From Venturia oleaginea (Eukaryota; Ascomycota; Dothideomycetes; Venturiales; Venturiaceae): a stretch of 64,000 nt of DNA. Positions 21,702 through 31,623 of this stretch are shown in pieces (within the stretch, counting starts at the first letter, position 1; every line of letters starts with the position of its first letter). The stretch covers positions 806,001 to 870,000 of the forward strand of contig JABMLP010000020.1 of assembly GCA_013176395.1 (NCBI GenBank), written 5' to 3'. The notes under the pieces were generated by a model, which worked only from the letters and a program-made list of their open reading frames with translations, searched no databases and was not told the DNA's origin. Made by a program: the position numbers and the translations under genes.

Positions 21702-23382
21702 CTAGACATCATTGTATCCGAGCAACCGCTTCTCCAGACCCTTATCAGCTACTGCCCACGCCCACGCCCGACCTGCCTCTCCTGTCCAGAGTGAGGCTGG
21801 GTCGTCAGATCGCTCCATCAAGCCATCCTTTTCCAGCGCCTTCATTTCATGTCTAGTTGCTGTTGGAATGTTAGCTGGAATCCAAGCGAGGTAGCAGCCA
21901 TCTCTTCAATTCATATCGCTCTTAGCCCATAGATCATGGCAATTGTGCGTTCAAACAGCAAGCTTCCAACTCCATATCGATATCGATCAATTTCTGGCGA
22001 CAATCTTCTTCCATATTGCCAGAAATTTATCGATATCGATCGTGGTCTGGAAGTGCTGCAATGAAGTGCAGTCATTCTTGGCGGGTATGGGTTGATGAGA
22101 CCATTGGGTGTGAGCTCAGGGATGAATCCAGACTTACTGAATGATAAGAAATGCTCGAAATCTTCGTCTTCCAACGCCAAAGCATTCCCCGATACCCCGT
22201 GGCACAGACAAGCCTCCTTGGTCAAAAGACCTCGCTCCTTGATACTTTCTCTCCCTTTCCTGATACACCTATCAATCTTCTCCTCCAATTTGGGGAAAAA
22301 TTGCTTGATGGAGAGCAGAGAGCTAATGACCCCTGGAGCACCGTGGCATACTTGAACAAGTCTGTCGCGTCCAGGAGGAATCGACGCAGGCCAATTACCA
22401 CTGTCGTACTGGTAGCTTAGCAAAGCACTCAGATCTGCTTCTAGCTTCGGCGCCAGGGTAGAGTCAGTGAGCACGACTTGTGTGATAACACCGATCATGC
22501 CGTGCACTGCGCCCAAATACGCCTTGCCTTTCCATTTCCATGGTCGTGGTGTCGCCAAGATTGCATCGATAACATCATCAGCTGTATCGTCAATGAGTTG
22601 CTTTACTTCAGAATCATCTGCAAAGCAGACTTTGACGAATCGGAGTAGATAGAGATAACCAGCGCGTCCGTAGAGCCATTCATTTCCAGATTCTTCATCA
22701 GTGGTGATGTCGGCGAAGTCGCAAAGATCCTTGACGAGGTCGGTATCACGGGTCGAAGCTGCGTCAATGGCAATCATGGCCATAATATCGTCACTTACAC
22801 CGCATCGTTGCGTGTCTGGTCCCGGATATTCTTTTATGTGGTGCTGGGCATGCCTGAGATATTGCGCGGCCCATATGCCGAGCTTGTAGCCTTCGATCTC
22901 CAGTTCTTCATACACTCTCTGGAGTACGAAGAAGAGGTAGGCGATGCTCACTGTGCCGTCGAAATTAGCGTCCGTTTCTGGCAACCACAGTGGTTCATCA
23001 AGTCGCGTCCTTCAAGTAACTTAATTCATTGCAACACCCTCCAGTTAAGATGGATATCTATAAATCTCTGGCAAAATCGGCCTTCCAAATTTCCAGAAAT
23101 TCATCGATATCGATCATAAGTTAAGAGTGTTGAATAAAGGTAAGCTATCGCTTAGCGGATATGATGTGCAACTGTCAGTCTGATGATATGCTTACCAGGA
23201 CCATAATATAAACCTCCTCCGGGCTCCACGGATTCTGGCGGATACTCGTTGATCAAGCGTTTCAGCGAGGCCATAAGCTGCTTGAAGGCATCTCTTGATC
23301 TGGGTTCCTTCGCATCATCTCGAAAATATCGTGGTCGGTGTGTTGCGGCAGCAGTCGGTGGTGGCTGTTCTGCGCTCGACAT
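21702..23382 (-). CDS. LanC-like (LANCL) protein with two long palindrome-bearing introns
   Basis: Three exons, 23382-23196, 22950-22138 and 21859-21702, sum to 1158 nt (385 residues). The joins restore family motifs: GGGLYYGP/VSIAYLFF at the first (donor GTAAGC, acceptor CACAG) and EHFLSF/TTRHEMKAL at the second (donor GTAAGT, acceptor CAACAG). The protein shows LanC repeats with GLYYG, GRAGYLYLLR, GAVHGMIGV, the zinc-site motifs VCHGAPG and CLCHGVSGN, and the C-terminal SLWTGEAGRAWAWAVADKG. Eukaryotic LANCL proteins bind zinc and glutathione and can add glutathione to dehydroamino acids; that this copy does so is inference. The introns are 245 and 278 nt against a typical 47-66 nt here, and each carries the ~67-bp palindromic element. 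Confidence 0.9.
21973..22042. repeat. Palindromic element copy C, in LanC-like intron 2
   Basis: Left arm ATATCGATATCGATCAATTTC then TGGCGACAAT, loop, right arm ATTGCCAGAAATTTATCGAT then ATCGATC. The imperfect match between arms extends outward (AGCAAGCTTCCAACTCC against AGCACTTCCAGACCAC). It lies well inside the 278-nt intron (21860-22137), away from donor, branch and acceptor. Confidence 0.88.
23049..23115. repeat. Palindromic element copy D, in LanC-like intron 1
   Basis: Left arm GATGGATATCTATAAATCTC then TGGCAAAAT, right arm ATTTCCAGAAATTCATCGAT then ATCGATC. The outward flanks CAACACCCTCCAGTTAAG and CTTAACTCTTCAACA-like also pair imperfectly. It lies inside the 245-nt intron 22951-23195. 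Confidence 0.88.
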
Positions 23383-25005
23383 GATTATTGCCTGAACCGG
23401 GAGGCCTGTGGAGGTAATGCAGGTGGATGGTACGGTCTAGCAGTTATGGCGGGAGCGAAGAAGATGTGTTAGGCGCCCGCGATGGATGACGTACGCCTGT
23501 GTTTTGCTGAGCTGGCGCGTGAGCTGCATCACGATTTGAGTTGGCATGGATTATCGCTGGAGGGAAAGTAAACTCACCGTCTGCACGCCAAAATAGAGTC
23601 TGCACTAGGTTTTCGATCAATTAACTGCCTCTCGATGAGACCTTTAGAACACGTATATCACTTTCACTTTCGGATAAATGTTGACGAATTTCCGGCGAAT
23701 TTTACGGCGAATTTCTCCTTGAGGATTGTATCCATCTGAAGTTGAACGACTTCACAACCAACTGTACCTTCGATTTCGAGACACTTGGAAGAGTACTCAA
23801 TTGACCACCCTTCTTATCGTGCGTGGGTGTGGACTGAGGGTAACGACTTCACGCGACTTTCTCCCTGTATCTCAATCCATCATTTCTATTCAAACCATTC
23901 AACCAGGCATCAATATCGAGTATGTATTCAAGTCTTATTCGAGATGGTAAGATTGTTCTATCAAGTTCATCTCGCTCCTTTAGCTCCTAGACCACCTCGA
24001 GGGGCAATGCAGGCGGAAAACGCGAATTCAATAAGAGTCTTCACATAGACATTGCCAGTATTGCCCCTACAGAAAAGACGTGGACACTTGGCAGAAATCC
24101 TTAAAGCCTCGACGACAATCTCATAGGCGTAGATTTGATCCATGCACGCGCGTTCTGAAGAACAGCCGTACTTGGGCGAGGAACATCACAATTGAGAATT
24201 ATTTTAGGTGAAGGTACTCAAAATCCGTAGCCAGTCTATAGTCTACAGGAGAAAAGGGCCTATCGTTTCAACTTTCAACGCCAAGTGTCCACGTCTTTTT
24301 CGCAGAGGAAATAATTCATCTCTCCCTTCAAAGCTTTTATGTTTATCACTTTCTTATCCTTTTCGATTGGTAGTCACAAAATCCGGTTGTCCGTGCTGAA
24401 GAAGAAGTTGACTGGGAGATGCATTCGTCACGCATTATTGTCAACATCAGGCTTCAGCTTTAAGCTCGAAACTCAACAAAGCTTAGCATTCGTCAGCCTT
24501 CCGCGATTTGATCCTAGCCCCTCCGATCTTTCTCAATCGGATCTTCCGGGGCCATTTGCGTCACAAAAACGCTTTCTATAACCATGAAGTCAGCACGCCT
24601 TTACTACTTTGGACTTGATCTCGCAGGTTCCTGGAGATCCAGCCTGCTAATGCGGAGCTTTGCGGGCCATTCTCGTCTGATCCACGGTACCGAGTACAAG
24701 CAGGCGATCAACACCTCGAACACCCATTGACGACATCCTTTGGTACTTTTGGGCGCAACGGCCAAACCGTTCACCATGGGCACATCCCAGTGACGCATAA
24801 GGTAGTAAACAGTACCAGTCAGCCTCCCTCAAGTCTTGATCATGGTGCGATTGACGGCACCAAGCCAGGGAACAGTTCTGCCTATATGTAAAGGTCAGAT
24901 GTCTACCATCTGACAAGCAAACTTCAAAACCAATTTCCTCTATTATACTACGCACACCAACGAGTCAACCAAAACCAACTTGAACATCCTCTTCAATCCG
25001 AAAAA
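23383..25005. other. Gene-free stretch with an inverted-repeat element
   Basis: About 1.6 kb without a supported gene between the LanC-like gene (minus) and the GPI-anchored protein gene (plus). It contains the 24061-24310 inverted-repeat element. Confidence 0.55.
24061..24310. repeat. Short inverted-repeat (MITE-like) element of about 250 bp
   Basis: The arms are CCCCTACAGAAAAGACGTGG plus ACACTTGG (24064-24091) and its imperfect complement ending CGCAGAGG (24281-24308). The inner 19-20 nt AAAAGACGTGGACACTTGGC are perfectly complementary. The ~190 bp between them have no coding potential. A clear target duplication was not found. Confidence 0.65.
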
Positions 25006-25413
25006 ATGGTCGCCATTAAGCTCACCCTTCTCATCGCCGCCCTCTCCGCGCAAGTCGCATACACACAAACCACCTCAAACGGCGGCATTATCAACAGTCT
25101 AACCTCCTCCATCGTATCCTCCCTCGAATCATCCATCGCCTCCTCCGTCCGCTCAGATATCTCCTCGGTCCTTGGACAAACCGGTCCTGCCACTTCATCC
25201 ATGTCCATGTCCATGACACCCTCCGGGACCTCATCCATGCCAACATCCGGTTCATCTTCCCGCACATCTTCCAGATCCAGTATGGCATCGAGCGCAGCAG
25301 CCGGTGCTGCGTCAGCGGGATCATCTGCGGCTGTAGGCGCAGCTCCAACTAATGCCCATGGACAGGCTGGTCTTGTTGCTGCCGCTCTGGGTGTTGCAGC
25401 TCTCGCGTTGTAG
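25006..25413 (+). CDS. Small GPI-anchored serine-rich cell-surface protein
   Basis: A single exon of 135 codons. The N-terminus is a signal peptide (MVAIKLTLLIAALSAQVAYTQ). The middle is Ser/Thr/Met-rich and low in complexity (SSIVSSLESSIASSVRSDISSVL; SSMSMSMTPSGTSS), as in O-glycosylated wall proteins. The C-terminus has small residues (a GAASAGSSAAVGAAPTNA linker) and then a hydrophobic tail (LVAAALGVAALAL), which is the layout of a GPI-anchor signal. No cysteine and no enzyme domain is seen. It probably sits in the membrane or wall; function unknown. The start is supported by AAAAATGG context. Confidence 0.82.
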   Translation: MVAIKLTLLIAALSAQVAYTQTTSNGGIINSLTSSIVSSLESSIASSVRSDISSVLGQTGPATSSMSMSMTPSGTSSMPTSGSSSRTSSRSSMASSAAAGAASAGSSAAVGAAPTNAHGQAGLVAAALGVAALAL

Positions 25414-25983
25414 GCGAAAGTGAAGTGAGAAAATTGGGTTTTCTTCGCATTGATGTTGCTGTTGTCGATTGGCTTCATCTATTGAGGTGGAAGGCTTTTA
25501 GACAAATTATTCACGAATCTTATTATAATCCTGTGTACTGTATGAATTGGGCGGAGGTGTATCACGAAAATCTTCGTCCTTGAGATGTTACTATGTACAC
25601 TCTAATAAGTATATTGTAAGTTATAGCTTGAAGATAAATAATAACTTCCCTAAATTAAAGCACGAAATATAGTAGCTTATAAGTGATACCGTCAACCATC
25701 TTTATATAGAGGTATCTATAAAATAGTAGATCCCGCCGCATCTCCTCATTGATAGAACTTGTCGATCCCACCCAGTCGACAAAACAATAACACCCAAAAA
25801 TGGATGACTATGTTTTCTCGAACATTGCTATTTCGGCGAAGGTGGAGTAGGGGGCTCTCCGCCGCAACTGCCCCACTACTCGTATGACATATCATCATCC
25901 TTTGGTTTGTTATCTACAATGCCAACTGTTCAAACCCATCACCTATCCCTTTGTGCCAAACCCTCTTCGAATACAGCGTCACC
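25414..25983. other. Intergenic, AT-rich
   Basis: Separates the GPI-protein gene from the DUF1776 gene. An ATG in good context at 25800 opens a short frame (MDDYVFSNIAISAK) that could be an upstream first exon of the DUF1776 gene, but no donor in the right phase was found. Confidence 0.4.
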
Positions 25984-27518
25984 ATGGAGAGGAAGGACAC
26001 GTACCTTTTTGGTACCGTAAGAACTTCCATCCCGCGTCACCGGCTATCAAATACTAACGTTTTACAGTTCGGAGGTGTATCTCAAGGTATACAGAATATC
26101 ACATATAGCACCGGTTATATCTTCGATGCAGTCGATAAACAGATAGATATCTTTGCCTCCTCGATTCGCAATATCTTCTCGTCTTCATCGTGGCTCCCAG
26201 AATCCATCAAACCGCCTCCGCCACCACCACGCTATCTCCCTGCGAATCAAACCTACATTCGAGCAGTCGCCTCCTGGATATCAAGACACAAGGCAATTAC
26301 CGCTGCCTTTGTGGCATTTATGAGTACTGGAGGCATACTGGTATGGCATCAGAAGATACAGAAATCCAAGAGGAGGAGGGCCAGGAAAACAGTCGGTGGA
26401 ACGAGGTTGGATGTTGTCATTGTTGCTGGTGAGGTTGGAAGTCTACTATTAAGAAGTCTGGTTGCAGATCTGGAAAAGAGAGGCTTCATCGTATACGTCA
26501 TTGTCAAGAGTATTGAGGAAGAAGATGCGATAAGAGAGGAGGCTGAAGGAAAGGCTGATGTACGGCCGTTCTTGATTGATATGAATGAGGTGAGATCAGA
26601 ACATATCCTCACATTTGATCACTATACTAATGGAGACGACAGCCGATGCTGACTCAACAAGCACTTTCACGGTTCCAGAAACTCCTCGTTACCCCTCATC
26701 ATGCCTTGCCAGGCGCAAGACCTCACGAGCTATCCTTCGCAGGCCTGATTTTAGCACCGGACCTGGTATATCCATCAGGTCCCATCGAAACACTTTCTCC
26801 AGAGCTGTGGCAAGACTCCCTAAAGTCGAAAATCCTCCCAACGATCGCCATAGCACAGGCCTTCCTTCCGATAATCTGCGAGTTCAAAGCCCGAGTGCTG
26901 GTGCTTACACCAAACGTTGTGGCATCTTTAAAACCAGCATTCCACGGTATGGAAAGCGCAATAGTCGCAGCATTGCACGGATTCACAACTACACTTAGAA
27001 GGGAGCTACGAACGTTGGGCATACACGTCTGTCAGATCAAGCTAGGAAATTTTGATTTCAGTCATCTGGGAGGAACACGGACACACTTGCAATCCATCAG
27101 TGCATCAAGGACATTTGCATGGCCACCCAGCGCACGAATGCTATACGCACAAAACTTCATCAACCAAGGACGGATAGCAGAAGGGAAGGGCATGTTCGGC
27201 GATACCGGCAGTATCGCCAAAGCAAGCTCACCTCGAGAATTGCATTACGCCGTCTTCGATGCGCTCACGCAAAAGCGACCGAGTAGCGTGTGGAGAGTTG
27301 GGCGTGGCAGTCTGGCATATGATATTGTAGGCAATTGGGTTCCTGGAGGCCTAGTCGGGTGGGTGCTGGGCCTGAGAACGGTCAGTCTGGAAGAATTTGG
27401 AGGCCCGCCTGCAGCGGTCCAGCAGCCAGATGTGATACCAACGAATATGGAGGAGAGCATGACCGCGCAATCTTGGGAGAAGGTGGAAAGAGGGGGGAGT
27501 CCTGGTCTTGAAGCTTGA
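25984..27518 (+). CDS. DUF1776 family protein (SDR-like fold, membrane-anchored)
   Basis: Exons 25984-26016, 26068-26589 and 26643-27518 sum to 1431 nt (476 residues). The first intron has donor GTAAGA and a textbook TACTAAC branch before TTTACAG; the second is 53 nt. The 51-nt first intron is a multiple of three, so an unspliced reading stays open. Start choice between 25951, 25984 and an upstream exon is uncertain. The protein has the WLPESIKPPPPPPR motif, a membrane segment (AITAAFVAFMSTGGILVWH), a Rossmann-like start (LDVVIVAGEVGSLLLRSLVADLEKRGFIVYVIV), and a later SDR-like helix (SAIVAALHGFTTTLRRELRTLGIHVCQIKLG). It is a known fungal family of unknown function; enzymatic activity is not shown. 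Confidence 0.85.
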
Positions 27519-27915
27519 TTTGATCGCGATACCTAAGTAATGCCGTTTCTCTGCTCTGTACAACAAGGACTTTACTTCTTCAACTGTTTGCAGTATTAAC
27601 CAAGGCCCATAGATGTCACACAATGCCTGGAAAGTGGGATGGTAGAGAATCGGCTATGCAGTGAGTTCATTTATCGATGCCGTTTTCAGGAGTTCCAAGG
27701 GCCGATCTGTTCACCACAGGACCTGAGTCCTTGGATATTCCAAGAACAAAAGCGCGAGTGGTCTTGGACCACAACCCCCAATGCCTTTGGATCCAACTCA
27801 ATGATTTAGGCCTTTCCCAGTTCCAATCGTCGACCTTGCTTGCTGCTTCATTCAGCATCGCTCTCTGTCCCACATCCCCAGGCCAGATCTACCGTCATCA
27901 GCGAACGCGTCATCT

Positions 27916-28744
27916 CTAATCTAACATTAGGTTATCATCTTTTTCGTCGTTGCCTCCTTGTTCTGAGTACAAGAGGCTGCTGTCCTGGGTGAAGTCGTTC
28001 AGGCCCGCGAAGATATCGTCGGCCGGGTCGGTAGAGCAACGAGGGTTGTGGGTGAGATCTGTGATGGGCTGGTGGACCTCTTCGTTATGAAGAGTGAGTG
28101 GTGAGCTTACAACCTGGGTAGTATGAGTAGTCTCTGCGCGAGTGATGGCGTTGAAGTCGCTAGGTGGGAGTTAATGGTAAGTAGGCATATTGTATACTCT
28201 GAGAGAGTAGCTACTTACGATGTCTGAAGCTTGGCCGATACTGCGGTGACGCTGCCTTCCACTCGGGAAAGTCCATCCGCGATGGTGTGTTCCGTGCGAG
28301 TCATATCTGGTGCTCCTCAGTCTGCATGCGATCTTCTACTCGATGCAGTTGTCCATGGCAGTTATCGACTTTACCGGAGAGAGTTTCTGTGTGAGTGTTG
28401 AGCTGGTGCATTTGCTTTCCAACGTCGCTGGTTCGCTCTTTGACTTTCTGAATTCTCCGATCCATGATTCCCGTTTGATCGGTCAGACCCTGAATATCAG
28501 TCTTCAGACCTCGAACGTCCGTCGTCAGATACTGGATGTCGGTACGCACGCTCGTCTGTCCTTGTACCAATGCGTTGAGAAGGGTTATTGTCTGTTGGTT
28601 GCCTTCGGGTGGGATGCTGGTGATATCCTGGACTTCGGTGCTAAGTCCGGTAACGTGGGTTATGATGACGTTGACGTGGGTGTCGACAGCTTGGGGGTTG
28701 ATTGCGGGGCCTGTGGCTGGGAGTTGGAATGGTATGTTGTACAT
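27916..28744 (-). pseudogene. Coiled-coil protein gene 1 (frame break in first exon)
   Basis: From ATG 28744 (ACAGCCATGT) a frame of 147 codons encodes an all-helical heptad-type protein (TDIQYLTTDVRGLKTDIQGLTDQTGIMDRRIQKVKERTSDVGKQMHQL) and stops at 28301-28303. A second frame starts with an overlapping ATG (28304) and continues the helix (GLSRVEGSVTAVSAKLQT), is spliced with a 59-nt intron (28160-28218, GTAAGT to CACCTAG) and ends in an acidic exon at 27916 (FAGLNDFTQDSSLLYSEQGGNDEKDDN). The paralogue at 29.5-30.2 kb reads across the equivalent point in one frame, so a frameshift is likely here. Function unknown. It resembles other fungal lineage-specific coiled-coil genes. Confidence 0.5.
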
Positions 28745-29469
28745 GGCTGTGAGGGTGGAGAGGTTGTTGTTGGTTGTGGTTTTGTGGTGGTAAGAGACTT
28801 GGACTCGAAGCTGAGAGTTGGAGAGGTGAGATTAAGTACTACGGGGGAGATGTTTCTTTCTTTGTTGTGAATATGTGTTGGAGACAGGTCTCTTGTTCAG
28901 CCTTTTGTGTGACTGTGTTGGAATCTCGGGTCATGTTGTCAAGGCAATGATGAGGAGATGGTTGACTATTGGGTTGACGTCTAGAGTTGGCGGACCGGAA
29001 AGGTGTTTGTGAACCGTTCAGCGTGGAAATCATATTGCTAACACTGATAGAGACGCTGTTGGGGCCCTCTCAGAGCAGCAATCCTTGCAACCTGAGGTGT
29101 TGTTCACATCAGTCTACGACCAGACGCAAATCGATTAGTGCCAAAGTCGTTCATCGTAAAGTCATCATCCCAACAGCCTTGGAACTCGTTCTTCCCATTG
29201 AAAGCACCAAGTTGACCAGCCATCTAGTCGCTCTCCACTCCTCCAAGGGGTATGTTGATGTTGGTGGGATAGCTCAATCCGATCACCAATCTCACTCGGT
29301 CTCTCATCGTGCGAGAAGAACTTCCAGTCATTGATGCACCAAGTTCCTGCAGAAGGGCTTGCAAAAGATTGTGGCTCATCTTTCGGATTGCCTTTGGTGT
29401 GCTCGGGAAGTACGCGATTGCCTGGTTGGTCTCGACGTTGTGGAGGGTCGATAGTTGTGCCTTGTTATC

Positions 29470-30174
29470 TCAAGTCTTGAGGCGGGCGTTTTCGGCGCGG
29501 GCGATGGTGTTGAAGTTGCTGTCGCGAGTGGCAAGTTAGTTTTGTCATTTTTGTATTAAGAACGAGATAACTTATTTTTGTTTAGCACCCTTGAAGCATG
29601 ATCGATATGGACATATTTCTGGAAAGTTGGATGGACGATATTGCCAGAAATTTATCGATATCGATCTCAGTTTGGGGATGTCGTATTGAAGTGAGTTCTT
29701 GATAGACATAAATCGATGAACCGACTGTAAGGGTGCCGAACTGTCCACTTAAATAGCCAGAATCTTATGCGTGATTGTAGTCATCGCGCCCTCAACCCTC
29801 ATCATCGCATCCGAAACCGTCCGATCCACACGCATCACGCGATCCTCCAGATTCCCGACTCTTGTCAAATGTCGGACCTCATCAGAGGTCTCATGCATGT
29901 CATCTTCTTCATTATCGATTCGTTTGATGTCCTTGCGCAGGCCTTTGATGGAACTGAGCATGCTGGTAATGTGGGTTATGAGGGCCTGTGAACCCAGAGT
30001 TGTACGGCTTGGTCTGGGTGAGGTATACATTTCCGAGTCGCTGGAGAAGCTGCTATCGGTGTCTTTGACTGCTTTTTTGGACGAGATTATGCGGGTCATT
30101 GCTTTGTTGGCCGGGGGTTTGGGCTTGTTTGACGAGGAATTGGGTAGATCTACTGTGAAAGATAGGAATGCCAT
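29470..30174 (-). pseudogene. Coiled-coil protein gene 2, intron region replaced by palindromic element
   Basis: ATG 30174 opens a 141-codon frame ending at 29749: a basic/Ser-rich start, then coiled coil (THITSMLSSIKGLRKDIKRIDNEEDDMHETSDEVRHL, EDRVMRVDRTVSDAMMRVEGAMTTITHKIL). This aligns with gene 1. The counterpart of gene 1's second exon starts at 29518 (NFNTIARAENARLKT, acceptor GCGACAG) and stops at 29470-29472. Between them lie about 230 nt with palindrome copy E. No usable donor is seen before the stop at 29749-29751, so the upstream part may now be truncated. Confidence 0.45.
29600..29666. repeat. Palindromic element copy E, at the intron site of coiled-coil gene 2
   Basis: Left arm GATCGATATGGACATATTTC then TGG, right arm ATTGCCAGAAATTTATCGAT then ATCGATC. 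It lies between the two exon-like blocks of coiled-coil gene 2; the paralogous gene 1 has an ordinary 59-nt intron at this place. The right flank resembles that of copy C (TTTGGGGATGTCGTATTGAAGTG against TCTGGAAGTGCTGCAATGAAGTG). Confidence 0.85.
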
Positions 30175-30630
30175 CTTTGCTGATGTTATGAGAATCGGGT
30201 GCGGAAGGTCGCATGTATGAGTCAGGTAGATTTGATGTCGATGCGGTAAGTGTTTCTATGCAGTGTTGATGTCGATAGGGCGATAATGTCCGGCGGAAAG
30301 ACTGGGAGATTTGAGTATACTCAATCCAGTCTCTATGCTCAAAACTCCCTCGTTCAGCATTTTGCTCTCTACATCGGCCGATAGCTCAACTGGCGCAGTT
30401 AGAAGTGTACATCAGAATCATCATGGTGAAAGGGCAAGTAAAACACTCTATTCCATCTACAATTCTTGGGCCCATGCCTGGGGTTTCTTGCTAAAAAAGA
30501 GCAATTGCACCCACTCCGTTCCAGCCTAAATCATGATGAAGTCATGATACAAGTACTACACAATCCATCTAACGCCAATTCAAGATCTCCAAGACTCTTC
30601 GCTGGTCTACTATGTCTTGGACCATATTAA

Positions 30631-31623
30631 TTAACAACCCACATCAGCCCGATCATTGAACCGAGTAGACTGCGCTTTGCATCGAGGGGGCCTTCGGGTG
30701 ACGTAATTCCTAGTTCCTTGAGGATATCGAACTTGCTCATTTCTCAGATTTAAGAGGTCTGCGTGGTTGGTGGGAAAGTTCCGAATTGCTGTGTTACTAC
30801 GAGCGCTGTGCATAGGTGAAAAGGCTGCTTGATTGCGCCGGGCCCGGGTAATTCGGGCATTGGTGCTACGGGCCGTTTCATTCAAAGCTCTATCTCATAG
30901 AAATGGTTAGCAAATTCATTTTGCTGGGCTCTGGACTAAAGGGTATACTTACGCTGTAAGAATCGCAACTGACTGGTCTTGCGTGACGTACGACTCTAGG
31001 GCCCAAGTCAAGCCCATAGCTGTGCCAAGCTCCATACGCTTGTCCTCGATCGTGCCGCCTGGTGTTGGAATGCCAACGTCCTCGAGAAGTTGCTCAAGTT
31101 CATCTAAATCGGTTGCATTGATTTCTGCAAGAGTAGTGGGGAAGTTAGGGATAGGCTGGTTTGTCTTGCTGTGACGCAGAGCGGAAGGCGTTGCCATGTT
31201 ACTTACGCAGCTCCCGTATTATGCGGGAATTTGGGATGCGGACAGAATTATTGGAATTGCTGCTCGACCATTAATAAATTGTCTATGCACATATAAGTTG
31301 GCCGTGGGAGTTACTTACGCAGCCTGCATCTCCAAGGAAAGTCCCTGTATGTCCGCCTTGAGCTCCGTCTTCAGTTCACGAATCGCGTCCAGAATCTCCT
31401 GGTTACCATTGGTTGCAGGCATATTGACAAACTTCGTGAGCTCGGCGTAGTGTTGCTCTCGATAGGTTCATTGCTGCTGACGGGCGGCTGCTTCACGCTC
31501 ACGGGATTCTGTGGTTACATCGTTGAGATTTCTATCAGAGGTCCTCATGTCTTCGACAGTTTGGAGGAAGGCCGCAGCGTCGGGTAGAGGTCGTGCTGAC
31601 GTATTTGATTCTGTATCAGACAT
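30631..31623 (-). pseudogene. Coiled-coil protein gene 3, with an in-frame TGA at codon 52
   Basis: Exons 31623-31319, 31210-30953 and 30889-30631 sum to 822 nt (274 codons). Introns are 108 and 63 nt with GTAAGT donors. The first exon is helical (AAAFLQTVEDMRTSDRNLNDV; NQEILDAIRELKTELKADIQGLSLEMQAA) but has TGA at 31468-31470 after RQQQ. The second holds IPNFPTTLAEINATDLDELEQLLEDVGIP; a similar IRNFPTNHADLLNLRNEQV occurs in the third, suggesting a repeated module. An internal ATG at 31197 would give a shorter 167-residue product without the stop. Function unknown. Confidence 0.5.

Noticed and set aside
24993..25478. 161-codon minus-strand ORF
   Set aside because: Mirror of the serine-rich GPI-anchored protein gene; low-complexity shadow.
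25800..25850. Possible first exon of the DUF1776 gene (MDDYVFSNIAISAK)
   Set aside because: Good start context, but no donor gives the right phase to join the downstream exon; kept only as a note.
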